This document shows positions 16,076-25,099 of a stretch of 64,000 bases of DNA, in pieces. The notes beneath the pieces were generated by a model. It saw only the letters and a list, made by a program, of their open reading frames with translations. It was not told the origin of the DNA and searched no databases. The position numbers were made by a program, and so were the translations under genes. How positions within the stretch are numbered: position 1 is the first letter of the stretch; each line of letters opens with the position of its first letter. The stretch is from an uncultured Rhodobacterales bacterium (lineage in GTDB: Bacteria > Pseudomonadota > Alphaproteobacteria > Rhodobacterales > Rhodobacteraceae): NCBI GenBank assembly GCA_903873585.1, contig CAIQOV010000025.1:88950-152949 (forward strand). The letters are read 5' to 3'.

Positions 16076-18970
16076 ATGTGCGCTGACACGCCAACCCCCG
16101 ACTACCGCGACAGTGTTTTCCTGCCCGAAACCGACTTTCCGATGCGCGCGGGCCTGCCCCAGCGTGAACCCGATTGGCTGGCGCGGTGGGAGCGGATTGG
16201 CGTCTATAACCGCCTGCGCGGCAAGGCCGGGCGTGCCGATTTCACGCTGCACGATGGCCCGCCCTATGCCAACGGCCATTTGCACATCGGCCATGCGCTG
16301 AACAAAGTGCTCAAAGACATGGTTGTGCGCAGCCAGCAAATGATGGGCAAAGATGCGCGCTATGTGCCCGGTTGGGATTGCCACGGCCTGCCCATCGAAT
16401 GGAAGATCGAAGAGCAATACCGCGCCAAGGGCTTGAACAAAGACGATGTGAACATCGTCGATTTCCGCCAAGAATGCCGCCGCTTTGCCGAAGGCTGGAT
16501 TGATGTGCAACGCGCCGAATTCAAGCGCCTTGGCATCACGGGCAATTGGGAAAACCCCTATCTGACGATGAACTACCACGCCGAGGCGGTGATCGCTGAC
16601 GAGTTCATGAAGTTCTTGATGAACGGCAGCCTGTATCAGGGTTCAAAGCCCGTGATGTGGTCGCCCGTGGAAAAGACTGCGCTTGCTGAAGCCGAGGTGG
16701 AATATCACGACCTGACCAGCCACACGATCTGGGTGCGGTTTGCCCCACAGAATGGCGCGTTGGATGGCGCGGCGGTGGTGATCTGGACCACAACGCCGTG
16801 GACCATCCCGCAGAACCGCGCGGTGTCGTTCGGGCCGACGCTGGCTTATGGTGTCTACCGCGTGGATGCCTTGGGCGAAAACTCCACCGCTAAGGTTGGC
16901 GAATTGCTGGTACTGGGCGATGCCTTGGCCGAAGGTGTGATGAAATCCGCCCGTGTCGAAGGCTTCACCCGTCTGCGCGATGTGACCGCTGATGAGATGA
17001 CAGGCGTTCTACTCGCCCACCCCTACCGTGGCATCGAAGGCGGTGCTGGCGAGTGGGACTTTGACGTTCCCCTTCTGCCCGGCGACCATGTGACCGATGA
17101 TGCGGGCACGGGGTTTGTGCATACGGCCCCCAGCCATGGTGACGACGATTATCAGATGGGCGTCAAGTTTGGCTTGCCTATGACCTATAACGTCGAGGCT
17201 GACGGCTCTTACCGCGCCAACCTGCCCTTGTTTGGCGGCCAAGCGATCCTTACGGCGGAAGGCAAAGAAGGCCCCGCCAACGTCAGCAATATCAAGGCGC
17301 TGGCGGCATCTGGCACTTTGTTTGCCAAGGGCAAGCTGAAGCATTCCTACCCCCATTCGTGGCGCTCTAAAGCGCCGCTGATCTACCGTAACACGCCGCA
17401 ATGGTTTGTCGCCATCGACAAGCCGCTGGATGACGGCATGGGTGCGAATGGCGATACGATCCGCAAGCGGGCGTTGAACTCGATCAACCATCTTGTGACA
17501 TGGACACCGCCATCAGGCCGCAACCGCCTGCACGCCATGATCGAAGCGCGGCCCGATTGGGTGCTGTCGCGCCAACGCGCTTGGGGCGTGCCTTTGACCT
17601 GCTTTACCAAGGTTGGCACCTTGCCCACCGACGACGATTTCCTTCTGCGCAACGCCGAGGTGAACGCCCGCGTGCGCGCCGCGTTTGAAGCAGACGGCGC
17701 AGATGTGTGGTATCAGGACGGCTTCAAGGATCAAATGCTGCACGGCATCGTTGACCCAGCCGCTTATACCCAAGTGTTTGACGTGCTCGATGTGTGGTTC
17801 GATTCCGGCTCTACCCACGCCTTTGTGCTGCGTGACCGCGAAGATGGCAGCAGCGATGGCATTGCTGACCTGTATTTGGAAGGCACCGACCAGCACCGTG
17901 GCTGGTTCCACTCGTCTCTGTTGCAAGCCTGCGGCACCAAGGGCCGCGCGCCTTATCGGGGCGTGCTAACCCACGGCTTCACGCTGGACGAAAAGGGCAT
18001 GAAAATGTCCAAGTCCTTGGGCAATACAGTCGCCCCGCAAGCCGTGATCGACGAATACGGCGCGGATATCCTGCGCCTATGGGTGGCGCAGGCCGATTAC
18101 ACGCTGGATTTGCGCATTGGCAAAGAGATCCTGAAAGGCGTTGCCGACAGCTACCGCCGCTTGCGCAACACGATGCGGTTCTTGCTGGGCAATCTGAAAG
18201 ACTTCTCGGATGCCGAGCGGGTGGATGCCGCCGATATGCCCGAACTGGAACAATGGGTTCTGCACCGTCTTGCCGAACTGGATACCGAAGTGCGCGAGGG
18301 CTTTGGCAAATACGACTTCCAAGGCGTGTTCCAAAAGCTGTTCACCTTTGCCACAACCGATCTGTCGGCGGTGTATTTCGACATCCGCAAAGATGCGCTG
18401 TATTGCGATGCGCCGACCAGCCTGACGCGCCGTTCCGCGCGCACCGTGCTGGATATTCTGTTCCACCGCCTGACCACATGGCTGGCCCCGATCTTGGTCT
18501 TTACCATGGAAGAGGTCTGGCTGTGCCGTTACCCCGGCGACGACAGCAGCCTGCATCTGCAAGACTTCCCCGAAACGCCAAAGGCTTGGGCCAACCCCGC
18601 GCTGTCGGCCAAATGGGATGCGATCCGCACCGCGCGGCGTGTGGTGACAGGCGCGCTGGAAGTGCAGCGCACCGCCAAGGTGATTGGTGCCAGCCTAGAA
18701 GCCGCCCCCGTGGTGCACGTGGCCGACACGGCGATTCTGGCAGCACTGCGCTCGGTCGACTTTGCCGATCTGTGCATCACTTCGGGCCTAAGCCTAACCG
18801 CCGATCCCGAACCGGACGAAGCGTTTCGTTTGCCCGAAGTGCCCGGTGTGGGTGTGGTGTTTGAAAAGGCCCTTGGTCACAAATGCGAACGCTGCTGGAA
18901 AGTGCTGCCCGATGTGGGCACGCACAAACACGCCGGCACCTGCAAACGCTGCAATGACGCGCTAGGCTAA
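16076..18970 (+). CDS. ileS: Isoleucyl-tRNA synthetase
   Basis: A 964-residue class I aminoacyl-tRNA synthetase that charges tRNA-Ile, with a CP1 editing domain that clears Val-tRNA-Ile. The HIGH motif is HLHIGH (68-73) and KMSKS is at 643-647. The editing domain shows TTPWTIPQNRAV and GTGFVHTAPSHG. The C-terminal zinc site uses C937, C940, C956 and C959. This is the bacterial IleS1-type length. ATG 16076 is the natural start. The upstream 173-base gap shows no T-box or leader peptide. Confidence 0.97.
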   Translation: MCADTPTPDYRDSVFLPETDFPMRAGLPQREPDWLARWERIGVYNRLRGKAGRADFTLHDGPPYANGHLHIGHALNKVLKDMVVRSQQMMGKDARYVPGWDCHGLPIEWKIEEQYRAKGLNKDDVNIVDFRQECRRFAEGWIDVQRAEFKRLGITGNWENPYLTMNYHAEAVIADEFMKFLMNGSLYQGSKPVMWSPVEKTALAEAEVEYHDLTSHTIWVRFAPQNGALDGAAVVIWTTTPWTIPQNRAVSFGPTLAYGVYRVDALGENSTAKVGELLVLGDALAEGVMKSARVEGFTRLRDVTADEMTGVLLAHPYRGIEGGAGEWDFDVPLLPGDHVTDDAGTGFVHTAPSHGDDDYQMGVKFGLPMTYNVEADGSYRANLPLFGGQAILTAEGKEGPANVSNIKALAASGTLFAKGKLKHSYPHSWRSKAPLIYRNTPQWFVAIDKPLDDGMGANGDTIRKRALNSINHLVTWTPPSGRNRLHAMIEARPDWVLSRQRAWGVPLTCFTKVGTLPTDDDFLLRNAEVNARVRAAFEADGADVWYQDGFKDQMLHGIVDPAAYTQVFDVLDVWFDSGSTHAFVLRDREDGSSDGIADLYLEGTDQHRGWFHSSLLQACGTKGRAPYRGVLTHGFTLDEKGMKMSKSLGNTVAPQAVIDEYGADILRLWVAQADYTLDLRIGKEILKGVADSYRRLRNTMRFLLGNLKDFSDAERVDAADMPELEQWVLHRLAELDTEVREGFGKYDFQGVFQKLFTFATTDLSAVYFDIRKDALYCDAPTSLTRRSARTVLDILFHRLTTWLAPILVFTMEEVWLCRYPGDDSSLHLQDFPETPKAWANPALSAKWDAIRTARRVVTGALEVQRTAKVIGASLEAAPVVHVADTAILAALRSVDFADLCITSGLSLTADPEPDEAFRLPEVPGVGVVFEKALGHKCERCWKVLPDVGTHKHAGTCKRCNDALG

Positions 18971-18971
18971 G

Positions 18972-18988
18972 GTGGGCGCATAGCCCAC
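18972..18988 (+). terminator. Hairpin just after ileS
   Basis: A 6-bp GC-rich stem (18972-18977 with 18983-18988) begins two bases after the ileS stop, with a 5-base loop and CCCCCTTTCC following. It is a weak intrinsic terminator candidate between ileS and the MFS gene. Confidence 0.35.
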
Positions 18989-19016
18989 CCCCTTTCCATC
19001 CGAAGTGGAGCGAGAC

Positions 19017-20174
19017 ATGACCAAACACGCCATCTGGGGCCGCTGGGCCGTTGCTGCCTTGTTCTTTATCAACGGGTTCAACATGGGCGCTTGGGCCCCG
19101 CAGATCCCCCAGATGATGGAACGGCACGGGCTGAAATCAGGCGTCATGGGGGTCTTGATCGTGATGATCGGGCTGGGGGCTGTTTCAGCGATGATCTTTG
19201 CGGGCAAGCTGATCGCCCGCCATGGGTCGCGCCGGATGGTGATTTTCTTTGCATCGTGCTTCATCCCGATGTTTCCCTTGATGATCCTGTCACCATCACC
19301 TTGGTTGGCTATTCCGTTTCTGTTCCTGTTCGGGGCCTTTGGCGGCTGCATGGATGTGGCGATGAACGCCAATGCCGTGGCGGTGGAACGCCATTTGGGC
19401 CGCGCGATTATGTCATCCTCGCACGGGTTTTGGAGCTTGGGCGGCTTTATCGGTGGCGCTTTGGGGGGCCAAGCGATTGCAACCTTTGGCTATGACAAAC
19501 AAGCGCTGGGCGTGGCGCTGATTTGTGCTGTGACTTTGGCCGTGGCCAGCCGCTTTATCGTGAACGACCCGCCCCATGCTGCGGAAACTGAAAAACCAAA
19601 AGCGCAAATGTTCCCGCGTGTGATGATCCTATATGTGCTGGGCGCTATGGCGCTGTTTTCCATGGTGCCAGAGGGCGCGGTGCTGGATTGGGCGGCGGTT
19701 TATGTCAAAGCCGAACTGGGTGCTGACTTAACACGGCAGGGGTTGGCCTTTGGCCTGTTCTCGGGCGCTATGGCGATTGTGCGCTTTTTGGGGGATGCGG
19801 TGCGCAACCGCTTTGGCGCAGTGCAAACGCTGCGGGTTTCGGGGATTTTCGGCGCTGTTGGCCTGATCGTGGCGGCTGTGGCCCCGACAAGCGGTTTGGC
19901 GATTGCGGGCTTTGCCATTGCGGGGATTGGCGTGGCCAACATGGTGCCCATCATGTTCTCGGCCGCTGGCAATTATCCCGGTTTGCCGCCGGGATCAGGG
20001 ATCGCGACGACCACGATGATTGGCTACACGGGCTATCTTTTGGCCCCCTCGGTCATCGGTTTTGTCGCCCAGCACGTGGGCTTTCGCTTCACCTATGGCG
20101 CGGTGGCCTTGCTGTTGCTGGTCGTGGCCTCCTTGGCCAACAACACGGCGGCGGCGGATGGGGTGAAGGCTTAA
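19017..20174 (+). CDS. MFS transporter
   Basis: A 385-residue integral membrane protein with about 12 hydrophobic spans in two halves. It has an MFS-like loop after span 2 ([13 protein letters not shown]) and motifs such as [19 protein letters not shown]. This subgroup resembles the YbjJ/FucP-like facilitators; the substrate is unknown. ATG 19017 has GGAG 6 bases upstream and is preferred over a GTG at 19005. The gene is convergent with ruvB, overlapping its 3' end by 4 bases. Confidence 0.87.
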   Translation: MTKHAIWGRWAVAALFFINGFNMGAWAPQIPQMMERHGLKSGVMGVLIVMIGLGAVSAMIFAGKLIARHGSRRMVIFFASCFIPMFPLMILSPSPWLAIPFLFLFGAFGGCMDVAMNANAVAVERHLGRAIMSSSHGFWSLGGFIGGALGGQAIATFGYDKQALGVALICAVTLAVASRFIVNDPPHAAETEKPKAQMFPRVMILYVLGAMALFSMVPEGAVLDWAAVYVKAELGADLTRQGLAFGLFSGAMAIVRFLGDAVRNRFGAVQTLRVSGIFGAVGLIVAAVAPTSGLAIAGFAIAGIGVANMVPIMFSAAGNYPGLPPGSGIATTTMIGYTGYLLAPSVIGFVAQHVGFRFTYGAVALLLLVVASLANNTAAADGVKA

Positions 20175-21196
20175 CCTTCGAACAGGTCAGATTGACCGGG
20201 CAGGCGCGGGGCATCTAGCCCCAAGTGCCGCCACGCCTTTTGCCCCAGCATCCGCCCGCGCGGGGTGCGCAGGATCAGGCCCTGTTGCAGCAAGAAGGGT
20301 TCAATCACCTCTTCAATCGCATCACGCGCCTCTGACAGGGCGGCGGCGATGGTTTCCACGCCGACAGGACCGCCCCCGTAATGTTCGGCCAAAAGCGTCA
20401 GATAACGCCGATCGTTGCCATCAAGCCCCAGATAATCGACGCCAAGCCGAGTCAGGGCGCGGTCGGCTATCGCTTGGGTCAAGCGGCCATCGCCCTCGAC
20501 CGTGACAAAATCAACCACGCGGCGCAGCAGGCGGCCCGCGATGCGCGGTGTGCCCCGCGCGCGGCGGGCAATTTCGCGCGTGCCTTCAGGGTCAGAGGAC
20601 ACGCCCAACAGGCGCGCCCCACGGGTGACGATCAGGTCAAGCTCGTCTTCGGTGTAGAACTCCAACCGCGTGGGAATGCCAAAGCGGTCGCGCAGAGGGG
20701 TGGTCAGCAGGCCAAGGCGGGTGGTAGCCCCCACCAGCGTAAAGGGCTGCAATTCGATGCGAACGGTGCGCGCGGCAGGGCCTTCGCCGATCACCAGATC
20801 AAGGGCGAAGTCTTCAAGGGCGGGATATAGCACTTCTTCCACCACGGGCGACAGGCGGTGGATTTCGTCGATAAACAGCACGTCCTTGGGTTCAAGGTTG
20901 GTCAAGATCGCCGCTAGATCGCCCGGTTTGGCCAAAACGGGGCCAGAGGTCATGCGAAACCCCACACCCAATTCGCGCGCCATGATCTGCGCCAGCGTGG
21001 TTTTGCCCAAACCGGGGGGGCCGTGGAACAGCGTGTGATCCATCGCCTCGCCCCGCGTTTTGGCCGATTGTATGAACACGCGCAGGTTGGCGCGAGCCTC
21101 GGCTTGGCCAACAAAATCGTCCAGCGTTTGGGGCCGCAGGGCGCGGTCAAGGTCTTGGGGTTGCTCTTGCGGGCTAAGGGGGCGGTTCTGGTCCAT
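20171..21196 (-). CDS. ruvB: Holliday junction branch migration ATPase RuvB
   Basis: A 341-residue AAA+ motor that forms hexamers and drives Holliday junction migration with RuvA. Walker A is GPPGLGKTT (59-67) and Walker B is DEIH (110-113). The sensor GATTR and the winged-helix C-terminus ([15 protein letters not shown]) are present. ATG 21196 follows the ruvA stop directly. It is the last gene of the ruvC-ruvA-ruvB operon. Confidence 0.97.
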   Translation of the reverse strand: MDQNRPLSPQEQPQDLDRALRPQTLDDFVGQAEARANLRVFIQSAKTRGEAMDHTLFHGPPGLGKTTLAQIMARELGVGFRMTSGPVLAKPGDLAAILTNLEPKDVLFIDEIHRLSPVVEEVLYPALEDFALDLVIGEGPAARTVRIELQPFTLVGATTRLGLLTTPLRDRFGIPTRLEFYTEDELDLIVTRGARLLGVSSDPEGTREIARRARGTPRIAGRLLRRVVDFVTVEGDGRLTQAIADRALTRLGVDYLGLDGNDRRYLTLLAEHYGGGPVGVETIAAALSEARDAIEEVIEPFLLQQGLILRTPRGRMLGQKAWRHLGLDAPRLPGQSDLFEG

Positions 21197-21871
21197 TTAC
21201 TTCGGGGCCAACAGTTTCAGGGCGGCGCGGATCATGGTGGCGGTGTCGGCATCTGGGTTTTCGGCAGAGATGGTCATGACAGCTTGCGCCGCATCGCCCT
21301 GCGCGTAGCCTAGATTGACTAAGGCTGACAGTGCATCGGCAGAAAAGGCTGCGCGGTTTGATACGGGAGGCGGAGCGGCAGGGGTGCGGCGCTTAGCAGG
21401 CGCGGGCTCTGCGGCTTCAAACGGTTCCACCACGCTGGCGGCTGGCATTGTGCCGCCCAAGGCCATCATCGCGGGCGCTTTGGATTTCAGCTCTAATATC
21501 ACACGCTGTGCCAGTTTTGGCCCCACGCCGGGGGCAGATTGGATCGAGCGTGCATCGCCCAAGGCAATGGCGCGCGCAACGCCTTCGGCCCCCAAAGCGC
21601 CCAGCATCGCCATAGAGGCTTTCGCCCCAACCCCTTGCACCGTCATCAACAGCCGATGCCATTCGCGGTCAAACAGCGTTAGAAAACCGAACAGTTGCAG
21701 CAGGTCTTCGCGCACCATCAGGTCGGTGTAAAGCGATGCCGCCTGTCCCGCAGGGGGTAGGCTGGCCAAGGTGCGGTCGTTGACATGCACGATATAACCC
21801 ACGCCGCGCACATCGAGCAGCACTTGATCGCTGCCCTTCCAATCGACCACGCCTGACAGTTTGCCGATCAT
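21197..21871 (-). CDS. ruvA: Holliday junction DNA helicase subunit RuvA
   Basis: A 224-residue tetrameric junction-binding protein with an N-terminal OB fold ([13 protein letters not shown]), helix-hairpin-helix motifs ([30 protein letters not shown]) and a C-terminal RuvB-contacting UBA-like domain ([12 protein letters not shown]). The linker at about residues 140-170 is Ala/Pro-rich. It overlaps the ruvC stop by 4 bases (ATGA) and abuts ruvB, so the three are translated together. Confidence 0.96.
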   Translation of the reverse strand: MIGKLSGVVDWKGSDQVLLDVRGVGYIVHVNDRTLASLPPAGQAASLYTDLMVREDLLQLFGFLTLFDREWHRLLMTVQGVGAKASMAMLGALGAEGVARAIALGDARSIQSAPGVGPKLAQRVILELKSKAPAMMALGGTMPAASVVEPFEAAEPAPAKRRTPAAPPPVSNRAAFSADALSALVNLGYAQGDAAQAVMTISAENPDADTATMIRAALKLLAPK

Positions 21872-22380
21872 TCCGCAGCCCTTCTCACAGCAGCCTCAAG
21901 TCGGCCCGCACTTTGCAGATGATGCGCGTGGCAGATGGCAATGGCCAGCGCATCGGCGGCATCGGGGCCAGCAATCACCACACCGGGCAGTTGCAAGCGC
22001 ACCATATGATCAACCTGCGCCTTGGCGGCATGGCCCACGCCAACCACGGCCTTTTTCACCGCATTGGGGGCATATTCGCCAATCACCAGCCCTGCTTGCG
22101 CGGGCACCAGCAAAGCAATGCCGCGCGCTTGGCCCAGTTTCAGCGTCGCCACAGCGTCTTTGTTGACAAACGTATGCTCGACCGCCGCCGCATCGGGGGC
22201 ATAGGTGCGCACCACGTCGGAAAGTTGGCTGTGCAGCGACACCAAGCGTTGGGCAAGGGCACCATCATCGGCGTCAGAATGGCAGATGCCATTGGCGACA
22301 TGGGTTATTTTTGCCCCCACAACGTCAATCACCCCCCAGCCGAGGTTGCGCAAGCCCGGATCAATCCCCAGAACCCGCAT
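21868..22380 (-). CDS. ruvC: Crossover junction endodeoxyribonuclease RuvC
   Basis: A 170-residue Holliday junction resolvase with an RNase H-like fold. The first catalytic Asp is D7 in [12 protein letters not shown]. The catalytic Glu is in [11 protein letters not shown], and the C-terminal acidic pair is near [13 protein letters not shown]. It is the first gene of the ruvCAB operon, starting at ATG 22380. Confidence 0.96.
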   Translation of the reverse strand: MRVLGIDPGLRNLGWGVIDVVGAKITHVANGICHSDADDGALAQRLVSLHSQLSDVVRTYAPDAAAVEHTFVNKDAVATLKLGQARGIALLVPAQAGLVIGEYAPNAVKKAVVGVGHAAKAQVDHMVRLQLPGVVIAGPDAADALAIAICHAHHLQSAGRLEAAVRRAAE

Positions 22381-22691
22381 CTTTTTCCCCTTGTTCTTGG
22401 TGGACCAGCTCTAGCACGAACCAAGAACATCCGCCAAGCGCTTTCGCAAGTGAATGGGTTTACTGTGCAGGTGCAGAAAACGGCAGATTGGGCGAAATTG
22501 GCGACATGCTTGCCTGTTCATTAAAAAATATGTAACAAAAACAATACAAAGCGATGCTGTCCAGCCATGCGCCCCGTGCAAGTCGGCCTTGCGGTGGCTT
22601 GGGTTGCTTTGCATGTGCAGCAAGACTATTTCCCAATCATCGGAAGCGGAAAACCGCTTCAATGTTGTGCAGTTTGGAAAGGACTCCCGCA
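22381..22691. other. Intergenic region between ruvC and the DUF1127 gene
   Basis: A 311-base divergent spacer with an AT-rich stretch near 22515-22550. A 7-bp hairpin (22643-22649 with 22654-22660, AAAA loop) lies 30 bases before the DUF1127 start and would be in its 5' leader. I find no convincing gene and no clear promoter hexamer pair. Confidence 0.4.
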
Positions 22692-22895
22692 ATGTCCAGC
22701 TTTGAGACATCCTCAGTCGCGCCGTTTGGCGCTGTCACCGTGTATCGCTTCGTTCAATCTGTGGGCGCAGCTATGCAAGCCGTGCAGGCTTGGAATTCAG
22801 CCCGCATCACCCGCAAATCGTTGAATCGCCTAACAAATCGCGAGCTTGACGATATCGGCCTGTGCCGTGGCGATATTGATCTGATCGGCCGCTAA
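22692..22895 (+). CDS. DUF1127 small basic protein
   Basis: A 67-residue protein with the DUF1127 (YjiS-like) signature near the C-terminus (SLNRLTNRELDDIGLCRGDI). DUF1127 proteins are small Arg-rich proteins; in related Rhodobacter and Agrobacterium they are tied to stress responses and RNA or phosphate metabolism. ATG 22692 has AAAGGA about 8 bases upstream, so the longer open frame is not used. The gene stands alone with its own hairpin terminator. Confidence 0.85.
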   Translation: MSSFETSSVAPFGAVTVYRFVQSVGAAMQAVQAWNSARITRKSLNRLTNRELDDIGLCRGDIDLIGR

Positions 22896-22920
22896 GCCGT
22901 TCAAGATGTGCCAGACTTTC

Positions 22921-22943
22921 GGCCGCTGCGCGTTGCGGCGGCC
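22921..22943 (+). terminator. Intrinsic terminator after the DUF1127 gene
   Basis: A 9-bp GC-rich stem with one G-U pair (22921-22929 with 22935-22943) is followed by TTTCGTTT, 25 bases after the stop codon. It may also serve the convergent prmA gene. Confidence 0.7.
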
Positions 22944-22957
22944 TTTCGTTTGACCGC

Positions 22958-23845
22958 TTAGGCGCGCTGCAAGACCAAGGCTGACCATTCGCCCAAATCT
23001 TCGCGCGATACGGGTGTGAAGCCTGCGCTGACATAGGCGGCGGTAATCGCGTCAGCCTGCACCACCAACAGCCCCGACAAAATCACCAAGCCCTTGGGCG
23101 CGCAGTTTTGCGCCATGGCGGGGGCCAGTTCGATCAGCGGGCCTTTCAGGATATTGGCGAAGATCAAATCAAAGGGCGCTGCCGCTTTGATCTGCGGATG
23201 GGCAAAACCTGCCGCCTCTAGGCAGGCGATGCGGCCTGTCAGGCCGTTCACCGCCACGTTGGCCTCGGCCACATCCACCGCAACCTGATCAATGTCTGAT
23301 GCGATGATCAATGCGTCAGGCAGAACCGAGGCCGCAGCCATCGCAAGCACCGCAGTGCCGCAGCCGATGTCAGCCACCTTGGATGGGCGCAATCCCGCGT
23401 CATAAAGCCTGTCCCACGCGCGCAAACAGCCCAGCGTGGTGCCGTGATGGCCCGTGCCAAAGGCTACGGTCGCCTCGATCAGCAGCGCCACGCGGTCGCC
23501 TTGGGCCAGAACCGCGGACACCAGATCGGCATCATGGCTGCCGTAAACGTAAAAGCGCCCAGCCTCGACGGGCGAAAGTTCGCGCTTCACTTTGGCGACC
23601 CAATCGACCTCGGGCAGTTCTGACACGGCAAAGGGCTTGGCGCTAAAGGCCAAGGCCAGCACTTCCAGCATCACCATGTCAGGCGGTTCGACAAAGTAAG
23701 CGCCCACTTCCCAAAGCCCAGAGTCGTCTTCAATTTCAAACACCCCAACGCCAACGGGTTCAGGGTTGAGCTTTTCAATCGCTTCGGCCAAGGCTTCGGC
23801 GGCATCCTCTCCGACTAAAGACGTGAGGGCGGTGAAAGTGGGCAT
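22958..23845 (-). CDS. prmA: Ribosomal protein L11 methyltransferase
   Basis: A 295-residue SAM-dependent methyltransferase expected to trimethylate ribosomal protein L11. The family-diagnostic ATVAFGTGHHGTT is present, followed by SAM motif I (VADIGCGTAVLAMAA) and the catalytic NILKGPL segment (usual form NILAxPL). ATG 23845 is chosen over an upstream in-frame start because the product then begins MPTFTALTSL, like other PrmA proteins. It is followed by a hairpin near 22921-22943. Confidence 0.9.
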   Translation of the reverse strand: MPTFTALTSLVGEDAAEALAEAIEKLNPEPVGVGVFEIEDDSGLWEVGAYFVEPPDMVMLEVLALAFSAKPFAVSELPEVDWVAKVKRELSPVEAGRFYVYGSHDADLVSAVLAQGDRVALLIEATVAFGTGHHGTTLGCLRAWDRLYDAGLRPSKVADIGCGTAVLAMAAASVLPDALIIASDIDQVAVDVAEANVAVNGLTGRIACLEAAGFAHPQIKAAAPFDLIFANILKGPLIELAPAMAQNCAPKGLVILSGLLVVQADAITAAYVSAGFTPVSREDLGEWSALVLQRA

Positions 23846-23925
23846 GGGCCAAGCCTTTGTGCTGCGGGTGTTGAAGGGGCGATAGGCCGTGACGCCCGCA
23901 GCGTCAAGTTCTTGTGCGTTATGCG

Positions 23926-24579
23926 TTACGCTTGCAGCTTCAAACCTATGGGGCAAGTGACCCCCGTGCCGCCCACGCCACAGTAGCCGTTGGGGTTTTT
24001 CTCAAGATATTGCTGATGGTAATCCTCGGCATAGTAAAACACCGGTGCGGGCAGGATTTCGGTGGTGATGGCCCCGTAACCCTTGGCCGCAAGTGCGCCT
24101 TGGTAGGCCAGTTTGCTGGCCACGGCTGCTGTCTCTTGTTCGGGCGAATAGGTATAGATGCCCGAGCGGTAGGTAGAGCCCACATCATTGCCCTGCCGCA
24201 TCCCTTGGGTCGGGTCGTGCCCCTCCCAAAAGGTTTTGAGCAGGGTTTCATAGCTGATCACTGCCGGATCAAAGATGACCCTAACCACCTCGTTATGGCC
24301 CGTCATTTGGGTGCAGGTTTCGGGATAGGTCGGGTTGGGCGTAAAGCCCGCCGCATAGCCCGTCATGGTCAGCCACACGCCGCGCAGGTTGTAGAACTTA
24401 CGCTCGACCCCCCAAAAGCAACCCATGCCGAACATGGCCTGTTCAAAGCCATCAGGAACAGGCGACTTCAGCGCGATGCCCGACAGAAAATGCCGCTCTG
24501 CCGTAGGCAGCGGAGTAGAGCGACCGGGCAGGGCCTTATCAGGCGCGACCATTTCCATTTTGCGGCGATCAAACAGCAC
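23926..24579 (-). CDS. msrA: Peptide methionine-S-sulfoxide reductase
   Basis: A 217-residue enzyme that reduces methionine-(S)-sulfoxide in oxidised proteins. The active site GCFWGVER is at 53-60 with catalytic C54. GYAAG, YEVV-like [10 protein letters not shown] and [16 protein letters not shown] follow in the usual order; the last Cys is the likely resolving residue. GTG 24579 is chosen because GGAGG lies 8 bases upstream; the in-frame GTG at 24594 overlaps that ribosome site and is unlikely. Confidence 0.94.
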   Translation of the reverse strand: MLFDRRKMEMVAPDKALPGRSTPLPTAERHFLSGIALKSPVPDGFEQAMFGMGCFWGVERKFYNLRGVWLTMTGYAAGFTPNPTYPETCTQMTGHNEVVRVIFDPAVISYETLLKTFWEGHDPTQGMRQGNDVGSTYRSGIYTYSPEQETAAVASKLAYQGALAAKGYGAITTEILPAPVFYYAEDYHQQYLEKNPNGYCGVGGTGVTCPIGLKLQA

Positions 24580-24707
24580 TCTTATGTCCTCCACAGGGGT
24601 TAGGTGGAATATAGGGCGCAGGGAGTGGGTTGGGTAGGGGGCCTGATTTCAGGTGGCATCCGCTGGCCGTGCGCCCTAAACTCACCCTCAATTTGGCGGA
24701 GGTTGCG

Positions 24708-25088
24708 ATGTCTCAAGCGTTGGTGTCCATGTTGCGCATTTTGGTGCGCGCCTATTTGACGGTGTTTGACGCTGTGATGCGCCTTGGGCCCATGCGGGGG
24801 GCGGCTTTGTTGACCTTTGGGCCGTTTGTTGTGGCCAGCGTGGCCTTTCTGGCCAAGGTTTACTGGCTGGACGCGCTGGTTGACAACACCCTGACCACAA
24901 TCGCCGTCTTTGCCCTGTTCGCGCTGCTGGGCCCCTTGATGAACACAGGCAGCAAGTTGCTGGCCGAGGGCTGGCACAAGGCGCGCTTTGGCACCTATCC
25001 GGGGCCAAAGGATCTGCGGTTGGACCCGAAGGGTGGTGTCAGCCCGACCCTGCTGTGGGTCAAGGCTGTGCGAGAGTGGGCAGAGTAG
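24708..25088 (+). CDS. Small membrane protein, unknown function
   Basis: A 126-residue protein with two or three hydrophobic spans (about residues 28-48 and 57-80) and a polar C-terminal half ending in LLWVKAVREWAE. ATG 24708 has a perfect GGAGG 5 bases upstream. I do not recognise a family. It sits between msrA and carB, convergent with carB, and has no evident operon partner. Confidence 0.7.
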   Translation: MSQALVSMLRILVRAYLTVFDAVMRLGPMRGAALLTFGPFVVASVAFLAKVYWLDALVDNTLTTIAVFALFALLGPLMNTGSKLLAEGWHKARFGTYPGPKDLRLDPKGGVSPTLLWVKAVREWAE

Positions 25089-25099
25089 GGGCTTTCCCC